Of a stretch of DNA of 64,000 bases, positions 21,996 to 33,359 are shown in pieces; the first letter of the stretch is position 1; every line of letters begins with the position of its first letter. The translations under genes and the position numbers were made by a program. Below the pieces are notes generated by a model. The model had not been told where the DNA came from. It was given only the letters and a program-made list of their open reading frames with translations, and ran no database searches. Source of the DNA: Beroe forskalii (Eukaryota > Ctenophora > Nuda > Beroida > Beroidae); contig WFMF01000420.1 in assembly GCA_011033025.1 (NCBI GenBank), forward strand, positions 1-64,000, read 5' to 3'.

Positions 21996-23080
21996 GGTTT
22001 TAGATTATGGCACCATGGTTCTAGATAACGCCCTAGGGCAGATTGTATAATGAATAAAGGTTTTAGTTGTGGTTAGCGGAAAAAGACCTCTAGAAAAAAG
22101 AAGTCGATAAACTGATAAAGAATGAAAAGTCACAAAAACACACCATAAACCTTATGCATGAAATAGGCCGAGTATCAACAGCACTAGCATATCCCGTGTG
22201 GTGTATAATTTATGCTTCCTGGCAATTCGCGCAACAAAATGTGGCACTTGAATGTGGTCAATTCACCAGCCTAAGACAAGGTTATGACGAAATGTTCACG
22301 CACCTTATATCTCTGCTCAGCCATTGAGAGGACTAATGAAATAACATAAACTTCTTTGACTAATGGTAGGTTCAAAGAGTCAGACAACGCACTCACTTAT
22401 ATCCGAGTTTAAGGTGACGTTTGCACGCAGTATTGGTGTCTCACATCGCCTGGCTTTTTCCGAGTCCATTCAGTGCTAACTCTCCACGGAGGGGTAAGTT
22501 TACCGCAAATTTACCGGAATTTTACCGAAAGTGTGGGTGTTCACAAAGCTATATAACAGTATGCTGCCCAGCGACCAATCCGGTCCAGTAGTACAATGGC
22601 ATGAACAATGCCCAATACTAGTGATTTGTTAAAAAGCAGTGCTGCTGCGGCTTTCACCGGAACAGTTAGCGGTTTGAAATGCTAGTAATTCTCCATTATA
22701 AATCGTGATAATGACGTCACTTCGAACCGCCAATCAGATTCATCCGCGCGACTTATGATAGTACTGATCTCTTGTTACGAGAAAAATATATCGCTGCGTA
22801 GAGTAGTGACTTGCGAGCAGAAAAATATAGGCAAACAAATGATAGTTTTGATACTTTAATTCTTGAATTTAAGCGATTTTATCGGTCTTATTATGCTTTA
22901 TTTCTTAGAAAACAAAACCCTGCAGATGCCTCCTAGCGAAATCATTGGTCAATCACAATAGTAGGATGAGCTACGACAATTGGTCACTCTTGGAGTTGGT
23001 TATAGAAACAAACCAAATTTTGATGCCGCAACTGATAAACCAGAGGATATAGCTCGAGGAGTTGATCGTGTGTAAGTGTG
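21996..23080. other. Largely unique sequence, no gene identified
   Basis: One of the few non-repetitive kilobases of the window. No domain or splice pair was recognised. It contains the promoter-like site cluster at 22712-22736. Confidence 0.4.
22712..22736. promoter_or_regulatory. CRE octamer next to a CCAAT box
   Basis: TGACGTCA at 22712-22719 and CCAATCA at 22730-22736, ten bases apart, in non-repetitive sequence, with TATAAAT-like bases about 15 bp before (TTATAAATC at about 22698). This resembles a CREB plus NF-Y promoter arrangement. No transcript or first exon is assigned, so chance is possible. Confidence 0.3.
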
Positions 23081-23089
23081 TCGTGGATT

Positions 23090-25140
23090 ATATCATACAC
23101 CTCTAAAGCTTATTTTAACGACCGTGTAAGTTTGGTTATACGGTCTCAACTGAATTACAGTGCAAAAAAGCTTAATACAAAATTCCATTTTATAAGGGAG
23201 CACTCAAAAATTCACTCAAGGGGGGGGGTCAACCCTAATATTCTGGAAAGCACGAATTTGGGATAGGAGTTGACCAGGACGGCCTGAACGTGTAACACCA
23301 TTTTGGTGGTGGTTTCGAGTCCATAGGTCTAACATTGCCCATGTGAAGCCTCAGAGCAAAATAAGGGGTCCAAAAATCGAAACGGAAGGAGATAAAGCTT
23401 AGTTTTAATTTTATTAGTGTATTTGTTTGTCAAAATCGGTTGAAAAATGGCCAGGTTATGGCCTTGCAAAGCATGACATGCACCAAAGTGGCAGTTGGCC
23501 TATATAAATTAATATTGGACCTAAAGGTGGCCAGATTGGCCACATTTTTGGAGATATTAGCTTCAAACTTGTTTCGCCCATCGCTTTGGTCAAAAGTGAT
23601 GGGCGAACCGAATTTTAAGTAAATTATAAGTAAACTAAAAGGCCCGTTGGGCCTGGAGATACACAGCTCGGTGCTGCTACGCAGCACTTTATCGCAGAAT
23701 GCAAATTTCGACCTTCGCAATTCTGATTTGAATACTTTTTACCGCATCAATAAATCCCAATCCGTTCAAACTTCCAAAAGTTACGGAGCAACGTAATCAA
23801 AACAGCATTTATCAGAAATGAACGCACGCGCAATTCGCCAATTCATCTGCACGTATAACCATAGCAACATGTACAACTAAATCCATACTGCACGTGGACG
23901 CCCTAGAATGTGTCTACAAAAGACGTTACCACGTAAAAAATACAGAAAATGGGATTTTATAATACAGATCGGACCTTATTTGGCCATTTTAGCCCAAAAA
24001 ACCTTCAAAAATCCACAAAATGGCCATATCTTAAAACCCGTTTTTCCAAAGTGTCATACACTCAAAGGCTACGAATAATATTTTTGCATGATTTTTTTTG
24101 CATAAGTTAGAAGACTTGATTCCTCAGAAACAAATATAATTTTCGATTAAGGCCTCAAAAATTTTTGAGCACATTTGGCGCAAATTTTTGCGCCAAAATT
24201 GGAGGCCAAAATTAAAAATCCGGCTCTTTTTGTTTCTGAGGAAATTAGCCTTCTAAGTTATGCAAAAAGAATGATGCAAAAATATTATTCGTAGCCGAAG
24301 TTATGAGCCTTCGAAGGTGGAATACTTTGGAAAAATCGGGTTTTGAGATATGGCCATTTTTGTGGACCTTTGAAGGTTTTAAGTTTTTATGGCCAAATGA
24401 GGTCCGATTTACTTAAAATTTGGTTTTCCCATCCCTTTTGACCTAAATGATGGGCAAAACAAAGTTGAAGGTAATATCTCCAGGAATGTGGCCAATCTGG
24501 CCAACTCTAGGCCCAAAATAGGTCAACTGCCAAAATAGGTCATCCGATTTTGACAAACAAATACACTAAAATCCTCAGCTCGTCGAAACGAATCGAATGC
24601 AAGCGAAAGCTAAGCTGTATCTCCTTCCGTTAAAATTTCGATTTTTGGACCTCATCTTTGCTCCGAGGCTTCACATTGGCAAGGTTTGACCTATGAACTC
24701 GAGATCACCGCCAAGATGTTGGTACACATCCAGACCATCCTGGCCAAATCCTATCCCAACTTCGTGTTTTCGAAAATATTAGGGTTGAACCCCCTCCCCC
24801 CTCCCCTTAAGCGTTGACTGATGAATCCGGACGAAGCCAGGGTCGTCAGACCCGAGTGTAAAGTAATACTGTTGTTTGGCCGGAGAATAGTCGGTGATCC
24901 CAGCTATTTCCAGTCGGGGTATTATCCGGTTCCATGATCTCAGCCGTGACTTTATACCCTCGATAATGAACTCGGCACACCTCGTCTATTATCAAACTTA
25001 CACAGTCTCGGCTGTCGCCTCGGCCGTGTTAGTTGCAGTATTCGGTCACCACCTAATACTTGGACATGTAACCGCATACATTCTAACTTTGAGAGCCGCG
25101 CAACACCATGTCACGTTACGAGCACTGCTTTCAAAATGAG
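23090..25140. repeat. Dispersed GTGTAAGTTTGGTTATACGG repeat, split by a foldback
   Basis: 23110-23220 and 24808-25140 together match two tandem copies at 33370-34060. Shared blocks are TTATACGGTCTC, GGAGCACTCAAAAA, TAAGCGTTGAATCCGGACGA, GATAATGAACTCGGCAC and CTCGGCTGTCGCC. The open frame at 24894-25139 belongs to this repeat. I do not recognise the family. Confidence 0.7.
23221..24807. mobile_element. 1.6 kb foldback element inserted in a dispersed repeat
   Basis: The left end, a G tract followed by GTCAACCCTAATATTCTGG, is inverted at the right end (AATATTAGGGTTGAACCCCC). Arms of roughly 400-700 bp remain alignable through GAAGCCTCAGAGCAAA, CCAAAAATCGAAACGGAAGG, GTTTGTCAAAATCGG and TGGCCATTTT blocks. 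The host repeat resumes directly after it (TTAAGCGTTGA). A short duplication of about 5 bp (TCAAG/TTAAG) is possible but imperfect. Confidence 0.75.
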
Positions 25141-25647
25141 AAACTAGTTTTGTTATCATGTAAAAACACAAGCCCGTAAGGGGAGTGTTCCCTGTTTATA
25201 GTATGTGGCATCAATTGTTATTTGCACTAGCAAAACCCCGGCAGGGGGAACCCCAATGATGCTTTATTAAAGAATCGGGACCTCTAATCCCTGATCACTG
25301 CAAAATGAGCGCCTTTTCTTAGTAGTTATCGAGCGTGCCCACTGCCTACCCTTGTCTAGATGCTTCTCATCCTCAAGTGGTGTCAAACGTCACTACTAAC
25401 TGGCATGAACCTTCTGATAATCGTCATGCCTGATTGGGTACCAAGTGGCGTCAGAAAATGTGTCCCGTTATAGAATTAAACAGAATTAAACAGAATTAAA
25501 CATAATTTGTCCGAAGAAGCACTAACACTTCTGTCTGGACGTATAATACATCAATCAAATTCACATAATATTCACTCTGTCTTCAAACACCGAAAAAGCT
25601 TGGCAGCGAAAGTTTATGATTTAGCGCCGTATGCTTTGCTCTGCAAC
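25141..25647. other. Sequence between repeat and LINE ORF1
   Basis: Holds a three-unit AGAATTAAAC repeat at about 25472-25502. The part from about 25500 lies just downstream of the ORF1 stop on the minus strand and is probably LINE-derived; no further motif was read. Confidence 0.35.
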
Positions 25648-26292
25648 TTAGCATTTATTGCCATCAGCAGTGCTACCAGTTGCTCCTGTACGGGAGACAG
25701 GGGCAGGAGCAAGCTTTGAAGGTGCGGCAGAAGGCTTCGAGGGCGCAGGAGTAGTCTTCGAAGGGGCAGGAGTGGTCTTTGAGGGGGCAGGAGCGGTCTT
25801 TGAGGGGGCAGGAGCAGTCTGAGAATTGGCAGCTGGTGACCGTTGGTTGCGGGTTGTTGGTGACTGATCACACCAAACTTCACCTCTTGAGATGTAGAAG
25901 TGGTGCTCTGGGTTGGCTGTCTTCCTCGCTTTCATGAGTTTAACCAGTCTCTTCCGTTCCTCTCTCTCCTCATGAGTCAGGTCCGGTGCCACAAACACTC
26001 GCCGAGCAGCTGGAATTTCTCGCAATCTCTTCCCGCATTTCCGTAAACGGACAGCTGCATCACCATATTTTGTAAGACAGACTTTGATGGGACGGGGTCT
26101 GTCAGTGCTCTTCCTCCCCAACCTTTCACAGAAGCTTCTCTACCTCAACACCGTCATCTTCCTCAACACCGAACAGAATGACGTTCTTGCTCCTGTCCTC
26201 TGTTTTCACAACGTTCTCAACAACACCATCAATTTCCTCGGCAGAAATCATTGGAACCTGGGTACTGAAACTGGAAGCAACAGCATCACTGT
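25648..26292 (-). pseudogene. LINE ORF1 protein remnant
   Basis: The open part (from 26121) contains STDRPRPIKVCLTKYGDAAV, then RRVFVAPDLTHEEREERKRL and a HHFYISRGEVW segment. This is the pattern of the C-terminal domain of ORF1 nucleic-acid chaperones of L2/CR1-like LINEs. It is followed by a low-complexity (K-T-A/T-P-A-P-S)n linker of about seven units and a stop. Upstream the frame continues in another phase (KTEDRSKNVILFGVEEDDGV at about 26185-26245), broken by a single-base shift near 26130 and a stop. The family role is RNA binding in the retrotransposition particle. The copy is dead by frameshift. The ORF2 end on the opposite strand begins about 130 bp away. Confidence 0.8.
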
Positions 26293-26423
26293 AAAGACAA
26301 GATCACTGTTATATAAAGAAAACTGGACAGACATATATTGATATGGGGAAGAATTATTACTAAGATTCCCTGTTTTGAGGCCTTAAACTTCTTATGCTGG
26401 ACGAAGGCTTTCATACGATGTGA

Positions 26424-28109
26424 GAAGTCAAAGACAAGATCACGTGGGAACATAACCTTGACCATGCCCGCAATTTTGAGGACAAGAAATTCACTGCAAG
26501 GATTCGCTGTAGTGCTCACAAACTCAATATAGAAACTGGAAGGCACAAAAACATTCCTAAAGCAGAAAGGATCTGTGACTTCTGCTCATCAAAAGGAATC
26601 GACATCTCAGCTATTGAAGACGAAGAACACATCCTTGCCACTTGTCCACTAACAACATCACATAGGCATAAGATGGCATCACTGGGTCGTACAAGTGAAT
26701 TTCGACGACACACCTGCGACACACCTGCGACATACCTGCGACACACCTGCGACATACCTGTGACACACCTGCGACACATCCACGACACACCTGCGACACA
26801 ACTCAAACATAAGTTCTATCGTTATTGTGATGCAACTACGGCGTGACACCTGCGACAGACCTACGACACACCTGCGACACAACTGCGACACAACTCAAAC
26901 ATAAGTTCTATTGTTATTGTGATACACCTACGACATACCTACGGACGGCTACCACTAACGGACAGTTTGAGTAACCAGTCAGTATAGGTATACCAATGAC
27001 CCCCTGCTGACCCCTGGTGAACCCTCACCGACCCCCTACTGACCCCGTGGTCAACCTCAACTGACCCCCTCTGACCAATTCCTGATCATTATTCTAACAC
27101 GTCTTATCATGACTGTTTTAGAAGCACTTAAAATGTCAATAAGACCATAAACGCACTCATAGTTAAGTGAGTCAAGTCAGTCTAGTCAAGTCAAGTTATT
27201 CACGTTAGCCTTACTCGACTAAATTGACTAACCCAACCAACTTGACTGACTTGACTGCAGACTTAATCGAACATACCCGACTACATTGACTTGACTTATT
27301 TGACTTGACTGACTTGACTAACAAATGACTGACTTGACTAACATATTAACATATGACTTATTAACTTTGAGTGCGTTTATGGTGTTATGGGACCGACTGG
27401 TTATTGAAGAGTTATGCGTCATTATAAGGCTGAGTGATATTCTAAGCACTTTTTAAACAGTCATGATAAGTGTTAGAATAATGGTCAGGAATTGGTCAGA
27501 AGGGGGTAAGTTGAGGTTGATCACGGGGTCAGTAGGGGGTCGGTGAGGGTTATCCAGGGGTCAGCAGGGGGTCATTGGTATACCTATACTGAGTACTGAC
27601 TGGTAACTCAAACTGTCAGTTAGTGGTAACCGTCCGTAGGTATGTCGTAGGTGTATCACAATAACAATAGAACTTATGTTTGAGTTGTGTCGCAGTTGTG
27701 TCGCAGGTGTGTCGTAGGTCTGTCGCAGGTGTCACGCCGTATTTGCATCACAATAACGATAGAACTTATGTTTGAGTTGTGTCGCAGGTGTGTCGCAGGT
27801 GTGTCGTAGGTCTGTCGCAGGTGTCACGCCGTATTTGCATCACAATAACGATAGAACTTATGTTTGAGTTGTGTCGCAGGTGTGTCGCAGGTGTGTCGCA
27901 GGTATGTCGCAGGTGTGTCGCAGGTTTGTTGCAGGTGTGTCGTGGATGTGTCGCAAGTGTGTCGCAGGTGTGTCGCAGGTATGTCGCAGTTGTGTCGCAG
28001 GTGTGTCGTCGAAATTCACTAGTACGACCCATCACTGATCAACAGTCTTGACATCAACCATGGTGATACTCCTCTCAATAGCCAGGACATATCCACCAGG
28101 TCCTGCTGA
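26424..28109 (+). pseudogene. LINE ORF2 C-terminal end, split by a 1.3 kb foldback transposon
   Basis: From 26424 the frame reads EVKDKITWEHNLD, then FTARIRCSAHKLNIETGRHK, then the cysteine-histidine cluster (ICDFCSSKG, EDEEHILATCP) typical of the extreme C-terminus of some non-LTR reverse transcriptases. After the host codons at 26677-26684 a foldback element intervenes. The same frame resumes at 28038 (INSLDINHGDTPLNS) and stops at 28107-28109. An upstream in-frame stop (26421-26423) shows decay, and the catalytic part is absent. The neighbouring ORF1 remnant lies on the opposite strand, as in LINE copies whose 5' part was inverted during insertion. Confidence 0.78.
26685..28029. mobile_element. 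1.35 kb foldback transposon, family 2, copy B, with 8 bp target duplication CATCACTG
   Basis: Ends GGTCGTACAAGTGAATTTCG and CGAAATTCACTAGTACGACC. CATCACTG is duplicated at 26677-26684 and 28030-28037. It sits inside LINE ORF2, and its removal with one copy of the duplication restores the open frame. The interior matches copy A (17583-19491) in inverse orientation but lacks the expanded 9 bp core and the nested MITE. Confidence 0.93.
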
Positions 28110-29055
28110 ATAGAATTATGATGCACTTGTGAGACATGTTCAAATGTAGACCAGGGCAATCAAAATTATGTACAAGAGCACTCTAAAGTACAAAAAAAAT
28201 ACTGTCTCAGCAAGGTGAAAGCTTATCTAAGATTTCCTGTGATTCCACCTTCAATCTCACTTATCTCAGTTTTTCACCCCTTCCGCTTCCTGCTCTTTGT
28301 TTTTCCAGCCTTGTCTGCTCTTTTCATCGTCTGAATCCTCATCACTTAGGGCCTGGATGTTGTCTAAGTGTCCCACTCCCAATCAGTTTGGATCCCAGAT
28401 GGCTGAGTGGAAAAGAGGGGGTGTTTCCGACTTGCGCTGGTAGTGATCCAGTTACCTGCTACATATGTGTGGGAAGCGGGTGCCTCTCCGATGCTCACCT
28501 GGCTACGTACCGATTTGGGCTTATATGTGTCCCATGCGTGGGGCATGCGTAGGCCGGGGGACAACATCAACCCTATCCATTTCTTCTTTTTCTCATTCTC
28601 CTCCTCCAGGTCTTCGTGAGTTCTTGTTGCTTTGCTCCTCCTGCACCATCACTCCTGTTACTTCAGCTCTCATCAGTTCTTTTTTCTCTTCAGCATCTCT
28701 CTGTTGGCTCTTTGGTCCATGCACTCCGTACGTGCCCACGTTATGATCCCCGATCTCACAAAGTCACCAAGATCCTTCTACTATTTCAATTTGTGGCCCC
28801 TTTTTTGTATCCTTTCATCTGCTACCTCGAATCAGTACGCTGATGACTTTTAATCAAATAGATTCCCATCACTATAACACATCACCAAATCACATTATCA
28901 TCTCCGATCAACATAATGCTGCTGACTTGTGTGCGATTTGAATGACATAGCTTTTGTCACAAATTATATTTTAAAATTCTTGTAAAATTCTTGTACGATC
29001 CAATTAATATCAAAACTTACGGTATATAACGATAACAAACAAACAAACGGACAAA
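28110..29055 (+). mobile_element. Probable LINE 3' UTR ending in an (AAAC)n tail
   Basis: Follows the ORF2 stop. The stretch at about 28340-28600 is richer in G and C (GCATGCGTAGGCCGGGGGAC). The stretch ends in AACAAACAAACAAAC at about 29034-29049, which is a plausible LINE tail. Assignment as the 3' UTR of the preceding ORF2 is inference; short open frames in it carry no domain. Confidence 0.45.
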
Positions 29056-29120
29056 TGAGGATAAGGCATTGAATCCTCAGTGTCGCCTCTCGTTTCTGTT
29101 TTGAATTACAAGCAGCATAG

Positions 29121-30689
29121 AATCACCGATTTGGTGCATTTTCGGCCCACTGGGCATAACTACATATATGGCTGTTTTAAGTTACAAATTGACTTTTATA
29201 AGTATCTACCTTGTCTTACCGGTCCTTTCTCTCGGTTTAGACTCCCAAAATCGTGTTTCCTATGTCTCAACCCTCCGTTCAGGCTCTCAGAATCGTGTTT
29301 TCTAGGTTTCTGCACTCGGTTCAGGCTCCCAAAATCGTGTTTCCTGTCTCAACCTTCCGTTCAGGCTTTCAGAATCGTGTTTCCTAGGTCTCTGCACTCA
29401 GTCAAGGCTTCCAAAATCGTGTTTTCTAGGTTTCTGCACTCAGTTCAGGCTCCAAAATCGTGTTTCCTAGGTCTCAACCCTTGGCTCAGTCTACCAAAAT
29501 CGTGTTGCTAGGTCTCAACCCTTGGTTCAGGCTCCCAAATCGTGTTTCCTAGGTCTCTGTACTCAGTCAAGGCTTCCAAAATCGTGTTTCCTAGGTCTCT
29601 ACATTCGGTTCAGGCTCCAAAAATCGTGTTCATGTTGCTAGGTCTCAACCCTTGGTTCAGGCTCCCAAAATCGTGTTTCCTAGGTCTCAACCCTTGGCTC
29701 AGGCTTCCCAAGATCGTGTTTCCTAGGTCTCTGCACTCAGTTCGGGCTTCCAAAAAATCGTGTTTTTAGGTTTCTGCACTCGGTTCAGGCTCCCAAAATC
29801 GTGTTTCCTGCCTCAACCTTCCGTTCAGGCTTTCAGAATCGTGTTTCCTAGGTCTCTGCACTCGGTTCAGGCTCCAAAATCGTGTTTCCTAGGTCTCTAC
29901 ACTCGGTTTAGACTACCAGGATAGTGGTTCTTAGGCCTCTTGACTGATTTATGCTGATTCATGTTTCCAAGGTCGAAACACTCAGTTTAACAACCTCTTA
30001 CAATTGTGTTTCTTATGCAGAGAACATGAAAATTAAATCGTGATTTCATACCTAATCTCTTCAATTGGGCCTGCATTGTCAAGGCCCAGTGGTTCATTTT
30101 CGGCCCAAGTGTTGATTTCCATCGGTTATGGTCAAGTTTTTGATGAACCATGGAGTCCTGAGACAGAAATTCTGTAAAGAGCTTACAAAATATGCCTTAG
30201 CGTGAGGAAATTTTGGGTCTGCCCAGTGGGCCTTTTTAGCACCAGACATGCTTTTTCGACCAGATTAAGCCTATGAACGAGCAGCTATGTATATTTGTCA
30301 TCACCTGATTAAGTTTTAAATGTTTTATTCCTTTTTATATAACGGTTAAGGGCAAATTCAGGTTTGGTTCATTTTCGGACCAGCCCAGTGGTTCAATTTC
30401 GGCCCAGTTTTTCAAAGCTCTATTTTGGGGACTTGCATTTGAGTCTAAGGTTTGAGATTTATACCAATGCGTAGCCAATTAATTGTTCTTTACAATGAAC
30501 ACTCCTCAAATATGATGAATTGTGATCATATACCCTCAAAATTCTAATGAAATTAAGCCTTTAATTTTTGTGTTTACCGCTAATTAATTAATTAATTACT
30601 AATGGACGTGATGAGATGGTGACATAAAAACATTTTCAAATAAAATCCCAACTTGTCTGCTAGTGAATTAAGGTACTAAAACGTCCAAA
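29121..30689 (+). mobile_element. TTAA-type (piggyBac-like) element, copy A, truncated at both ends
   Basis: Matches 38930-40910 over its length. It starts in an AATCACCGATTTGGTGC block, lacks about 290 bp before the array (jump near 29219), and stops after AAAACGTCCAAA. It keeps the recurrent motif TTTTCGGCCCACTGGGC and relatives. Both termini are missing, so this copy is a dead fragment. Confidence 0.85.
29230..29935. repeat. About 42 bp array, roughly 17 units, in copy A
   Basis: Unit GGTCTCTGCACTCGGTTCAG then GCTCCCAAAATCGTGTTTCCTA. Two alternating unit types (CTGCACTC and CAACCCTTGG) occur. Frequent 1-2 base indels break reading frames. Confidence 0.92.
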
Positions 30690-30876
30690 CAAGAAAGGAC
30701 AAGGAGAACTGAAGGGAATAAAGGAGGCAACAAATGAAATATCATCGAACCTACCAATTTCCTAGATTGAACCCTGTGCACAAAAATAGGCGGTGCAATG
30801 GGAATTTGGATTAATGGATTATCTTGGCGTCACTTCTTCGACATATTACACGAGAACCAACACAATATAAGACCCG
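30690..30876. other. Short unassigned stretch
   Basis: No feature recognised. Confidence 0.3.
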
Positions 30877-31711
30877 TTCTAGACAGGGATTTTTGAGGGG
30901 CTATAGCTCGAACTATAGCTCGAGCAAGCCTGTCTAGAATGGGATGATGACCCCGGCTATAGTACCGGCTATAGGAGGGGTAATAGTTGGAGGTATTACC
31001 CCGGCTATAGCTCCGGCTATAGTTCGGGTCATCATGCCTGTCTAGAAAGCACTCTGACCCCAGCTATAGCTCTTTCTGATATACGTGACTCTGTCACGTG
31101 ATTCATTTAATCAGAAATAGGACGAGTAGAGTGGTTACGAACATCTTCAATTGTAACAATTAAAACGTCGTGTTCTTGTGATATTTCAATGAATATATCA
31201 TTCATCATAGTCATACATTCTGAGAAGTTTATTGGTTAGAACATACAACTGACACGCAACATATTCATATCACTAAGCTCTTATCTTAACTAAATCTATA
31301 AATAATTGAATTAAATTAATTTATTAGAAAATGCACTGGATATATTATACGGCAATCTACTGTCTGCTATTATGTGAGTACAATATACATTATACAATAA
31401 GATAAGAGCTTAGTGATATGAATATGTTGCGTGTCAGTTGTATGTTCTAACCAATAAACTTCTCAGAATGTATGACTATGATGAATGATATATTCATTGA
31501 AATATCACAAGAACACGACGTTTTAATTGTTACAATTGAAGATAATCCCTATTCTACACATCACGTGATTCGCGTCATGAAAACAACACGAAATAGGAAG
31601 TAGACCGTAGTTGTGCATCATCTTATTTGATATTGTAACATTACACCTTTTGCCCACGTGACATTAAGTGTTAGCTGACAGGAGCTATAGTTCGAACAGC
31701 TCTGTCTAGAA
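30877..31711. mobile_element. 835 bp foldback with GGCTATAG motifs and inner inverted repeat
   Basis: Outer ends TTCTAGACAG and CTGTCTAGAA, with CTATAGCTCGAACTATAGCT near the left end and GAGCTATAGTTCGAACAGCT near the right end. An inner inverted repeat (about 31138-31310 and about 31400-31544) consists of two opposite copies of a dispersed sequence containing TGAATATGTTGCGTGTCAG. Single copies of that sequence lie at about 32815-33000, 38105-38280 and 42140-42320. No target duplication was found. Confidence 0.65.
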
Positions 31712-31762
31712 AGAATATTGTGTCGGACGATAACCCGACGATAACACTGAATTATATAACTA

Positions 31763-31787
31763 CTAGAAGGCCCGTTGGGCCTTCTAG
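31763..31787. repeat. Short hairpin CTAGAAGGCCC-GTT-GGGCCTTCTAG
   Basis: A perfect 11 bp stem with a 3 nt loop. A related AAAGGCCCGTTGGGCCT occurs at about 23639. Function unknown. Confidence 0.75.
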
Positions 31788-32499
31788 GTCACAGGACACC
31801 CGACCAATCCAATGCTGGCTACAGAGTACCCCAATGTTAACATATAATTGACCTAGCCAGGACACTGGTTTCTTCAAATATGGACATACGCAGTACTGTA
31901 TTCTAAAAATTCATGCATCACAACGTAGATTTTACGAATATTGAATTGTAGAAATTAATGACAAAAACAAATGTTTGTAAAATCGCGTTTTTTTAAAGTT
32001 TGGAAGTGTCAAATGTGATATCTAAGTGAGTAAGTCATTGATGCAATTTTTTGTTACTTGGGGTGGGGGTGCAACGTAACGAAATTGCGAAATATTCACG
32101 TAGGCTTTGAAAAAAATTAAGGTTGCATATTAACCTCGAGCAAACAGTTGGCAATTAAGAAGAACTCAAGAACAATGTTTTTTGATCTAAAGTTCAGATT
32201 AGGAGAATAGATGGGCAACAAATTTGGGAAAACATGAATTGAGCATGCAGGCGCAATTCTTGTTTAGAAAGGCAGCACTATCTCTCAGATATAAATAATT
32301 TTATTCTATAATTTGATATTGTAAAAGTGACAAGAAAGTGATATTAAAGTTGTTTACTTGATATTAAAGTTGTTTGCTTGGTTTGGTTAAATCCGGTGGG
32401 TTCGGGTGGTTTGTGCTTTTAGTATCGAAGACCAAAATGGGGGGGGGGGATAGGGGACTTTGAAAATCCAGGGGTGTTGGCGAGGGGGCAGTTGCAACA
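31788..32499. other. Non-coding sequence with dispersed-repeat fragments
   Basis: 32210-32265 (GAATTGAGCATGCAGGCGCA) is the inverse of 14850-14910. A G tract is at about 32440-32449. No gene seen. Confidence 0.4.
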
Positions 32500-32645
32500 T
32501 TCAGGGGGGAGGTTTTAGCAAGGGGGATTTGAAACACTCAGGGGGGAGGTTTTGGCAAGGGGGAGTTGAAACATTCAGGGGGGAGGTTTTGGCAAGGGGG
32601 ATTTGAAACATTCAGAGGGGAGGTTTTAGCAAGGGGGAAGTTGAA
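32500..32645. repeat. 37 bp tandem repeat, about 4 units
   Basis: Unit ATTCAGGGGGGAGGTTTTGG then CAAGGGGGAGTTGAAAC. Confidence 0.88.
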
Positions 32646-32655
32646 ACTGAATACA

Positions 32656-33025
32656 GTGCTCGTGCCTTGACATTGCCAATTGCTGTGTATATTGTATAAT
32701 GTATATTGTACTTCACATAATAGCAGAAAGTAGATTATCGTATAATATATTCAGTGCATTTTCTAATAAATTAATTTAATTCAATTATCTATAGATTTAG
32801 CTAAGATAAGAGCTTAGTGATATGAATATGTTGCGTGTCAGTTGTACCTATGTTCTAACCAATAAACTTCTCAGAATGTATGACTATGATGAATGATATA
32901 TTCATTGAGGTATCACAGGAACACGACGTTTTGATTGTTGCAATTGAAGATGTTCGTAACCACTCTACTCGTCCTATTTCTGATTAAATTGACGAAGAAA
33001 TCCCTATTCTACACACCAAGCTACT
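32656..33025. repeat. Dispersed repeat copy (GTGCCTTGACATTGCCAATT start)
   Basis: Nearly identical to 37950-38280, with partial copies at 31400-31560 and 42140-42340. High identity between copies implies recent spread. The vehicle is unknown. Confidence 0.8.
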
Positions 33026-33099
33026 ATATTCCCCGAGCTCACTGCAAGTGTAACATACAGAACACCCTCGATACTGCGTGATGAACGGTGATCTTAGAT

Positions 33100-33200
33100 A
33101 GTGACTGATCCAAGTGATGACTGATCCAAGTGATGACTGATCCAAGTGATGACTGATCCAAGTGATGACTGATCCAAGTGATGACTGATCCAAGTGATGA
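33100..33200. repeat. 16 bp array (TGATCCAAGTGATGAC)n
   Basis: About six perfect units, followed by related but degenerate sequence to about 33310 (TGATCACTGACTCACTGATA). Confidence 0.92.
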
Positions 33201-33359
33201 TGAAAGTTTGGTCATGGTGTTCATCTCAGATAGAGACTGATCAGTGATCCTAGTACGAACTAGGATCCTATGGTGATTGGTGATCACTGACTCACTGATA
33301 ACTGATGATGAATGTTTGGACCGCTAAGTCACGGACTCCAACTATAGATTAACGATTAT

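Noticed and set aside
24894-25139. 81-codon open frame as a gene
   Set aside because: The sequence belongs to a dispersed repeat whose other copies (33540-33720) have stops in the matching frame.
28364-28853. Overlapping open frames after the LINE ORF2
   Set aside because: No domain in any frame, and the position fits a LINE 3' UTR.
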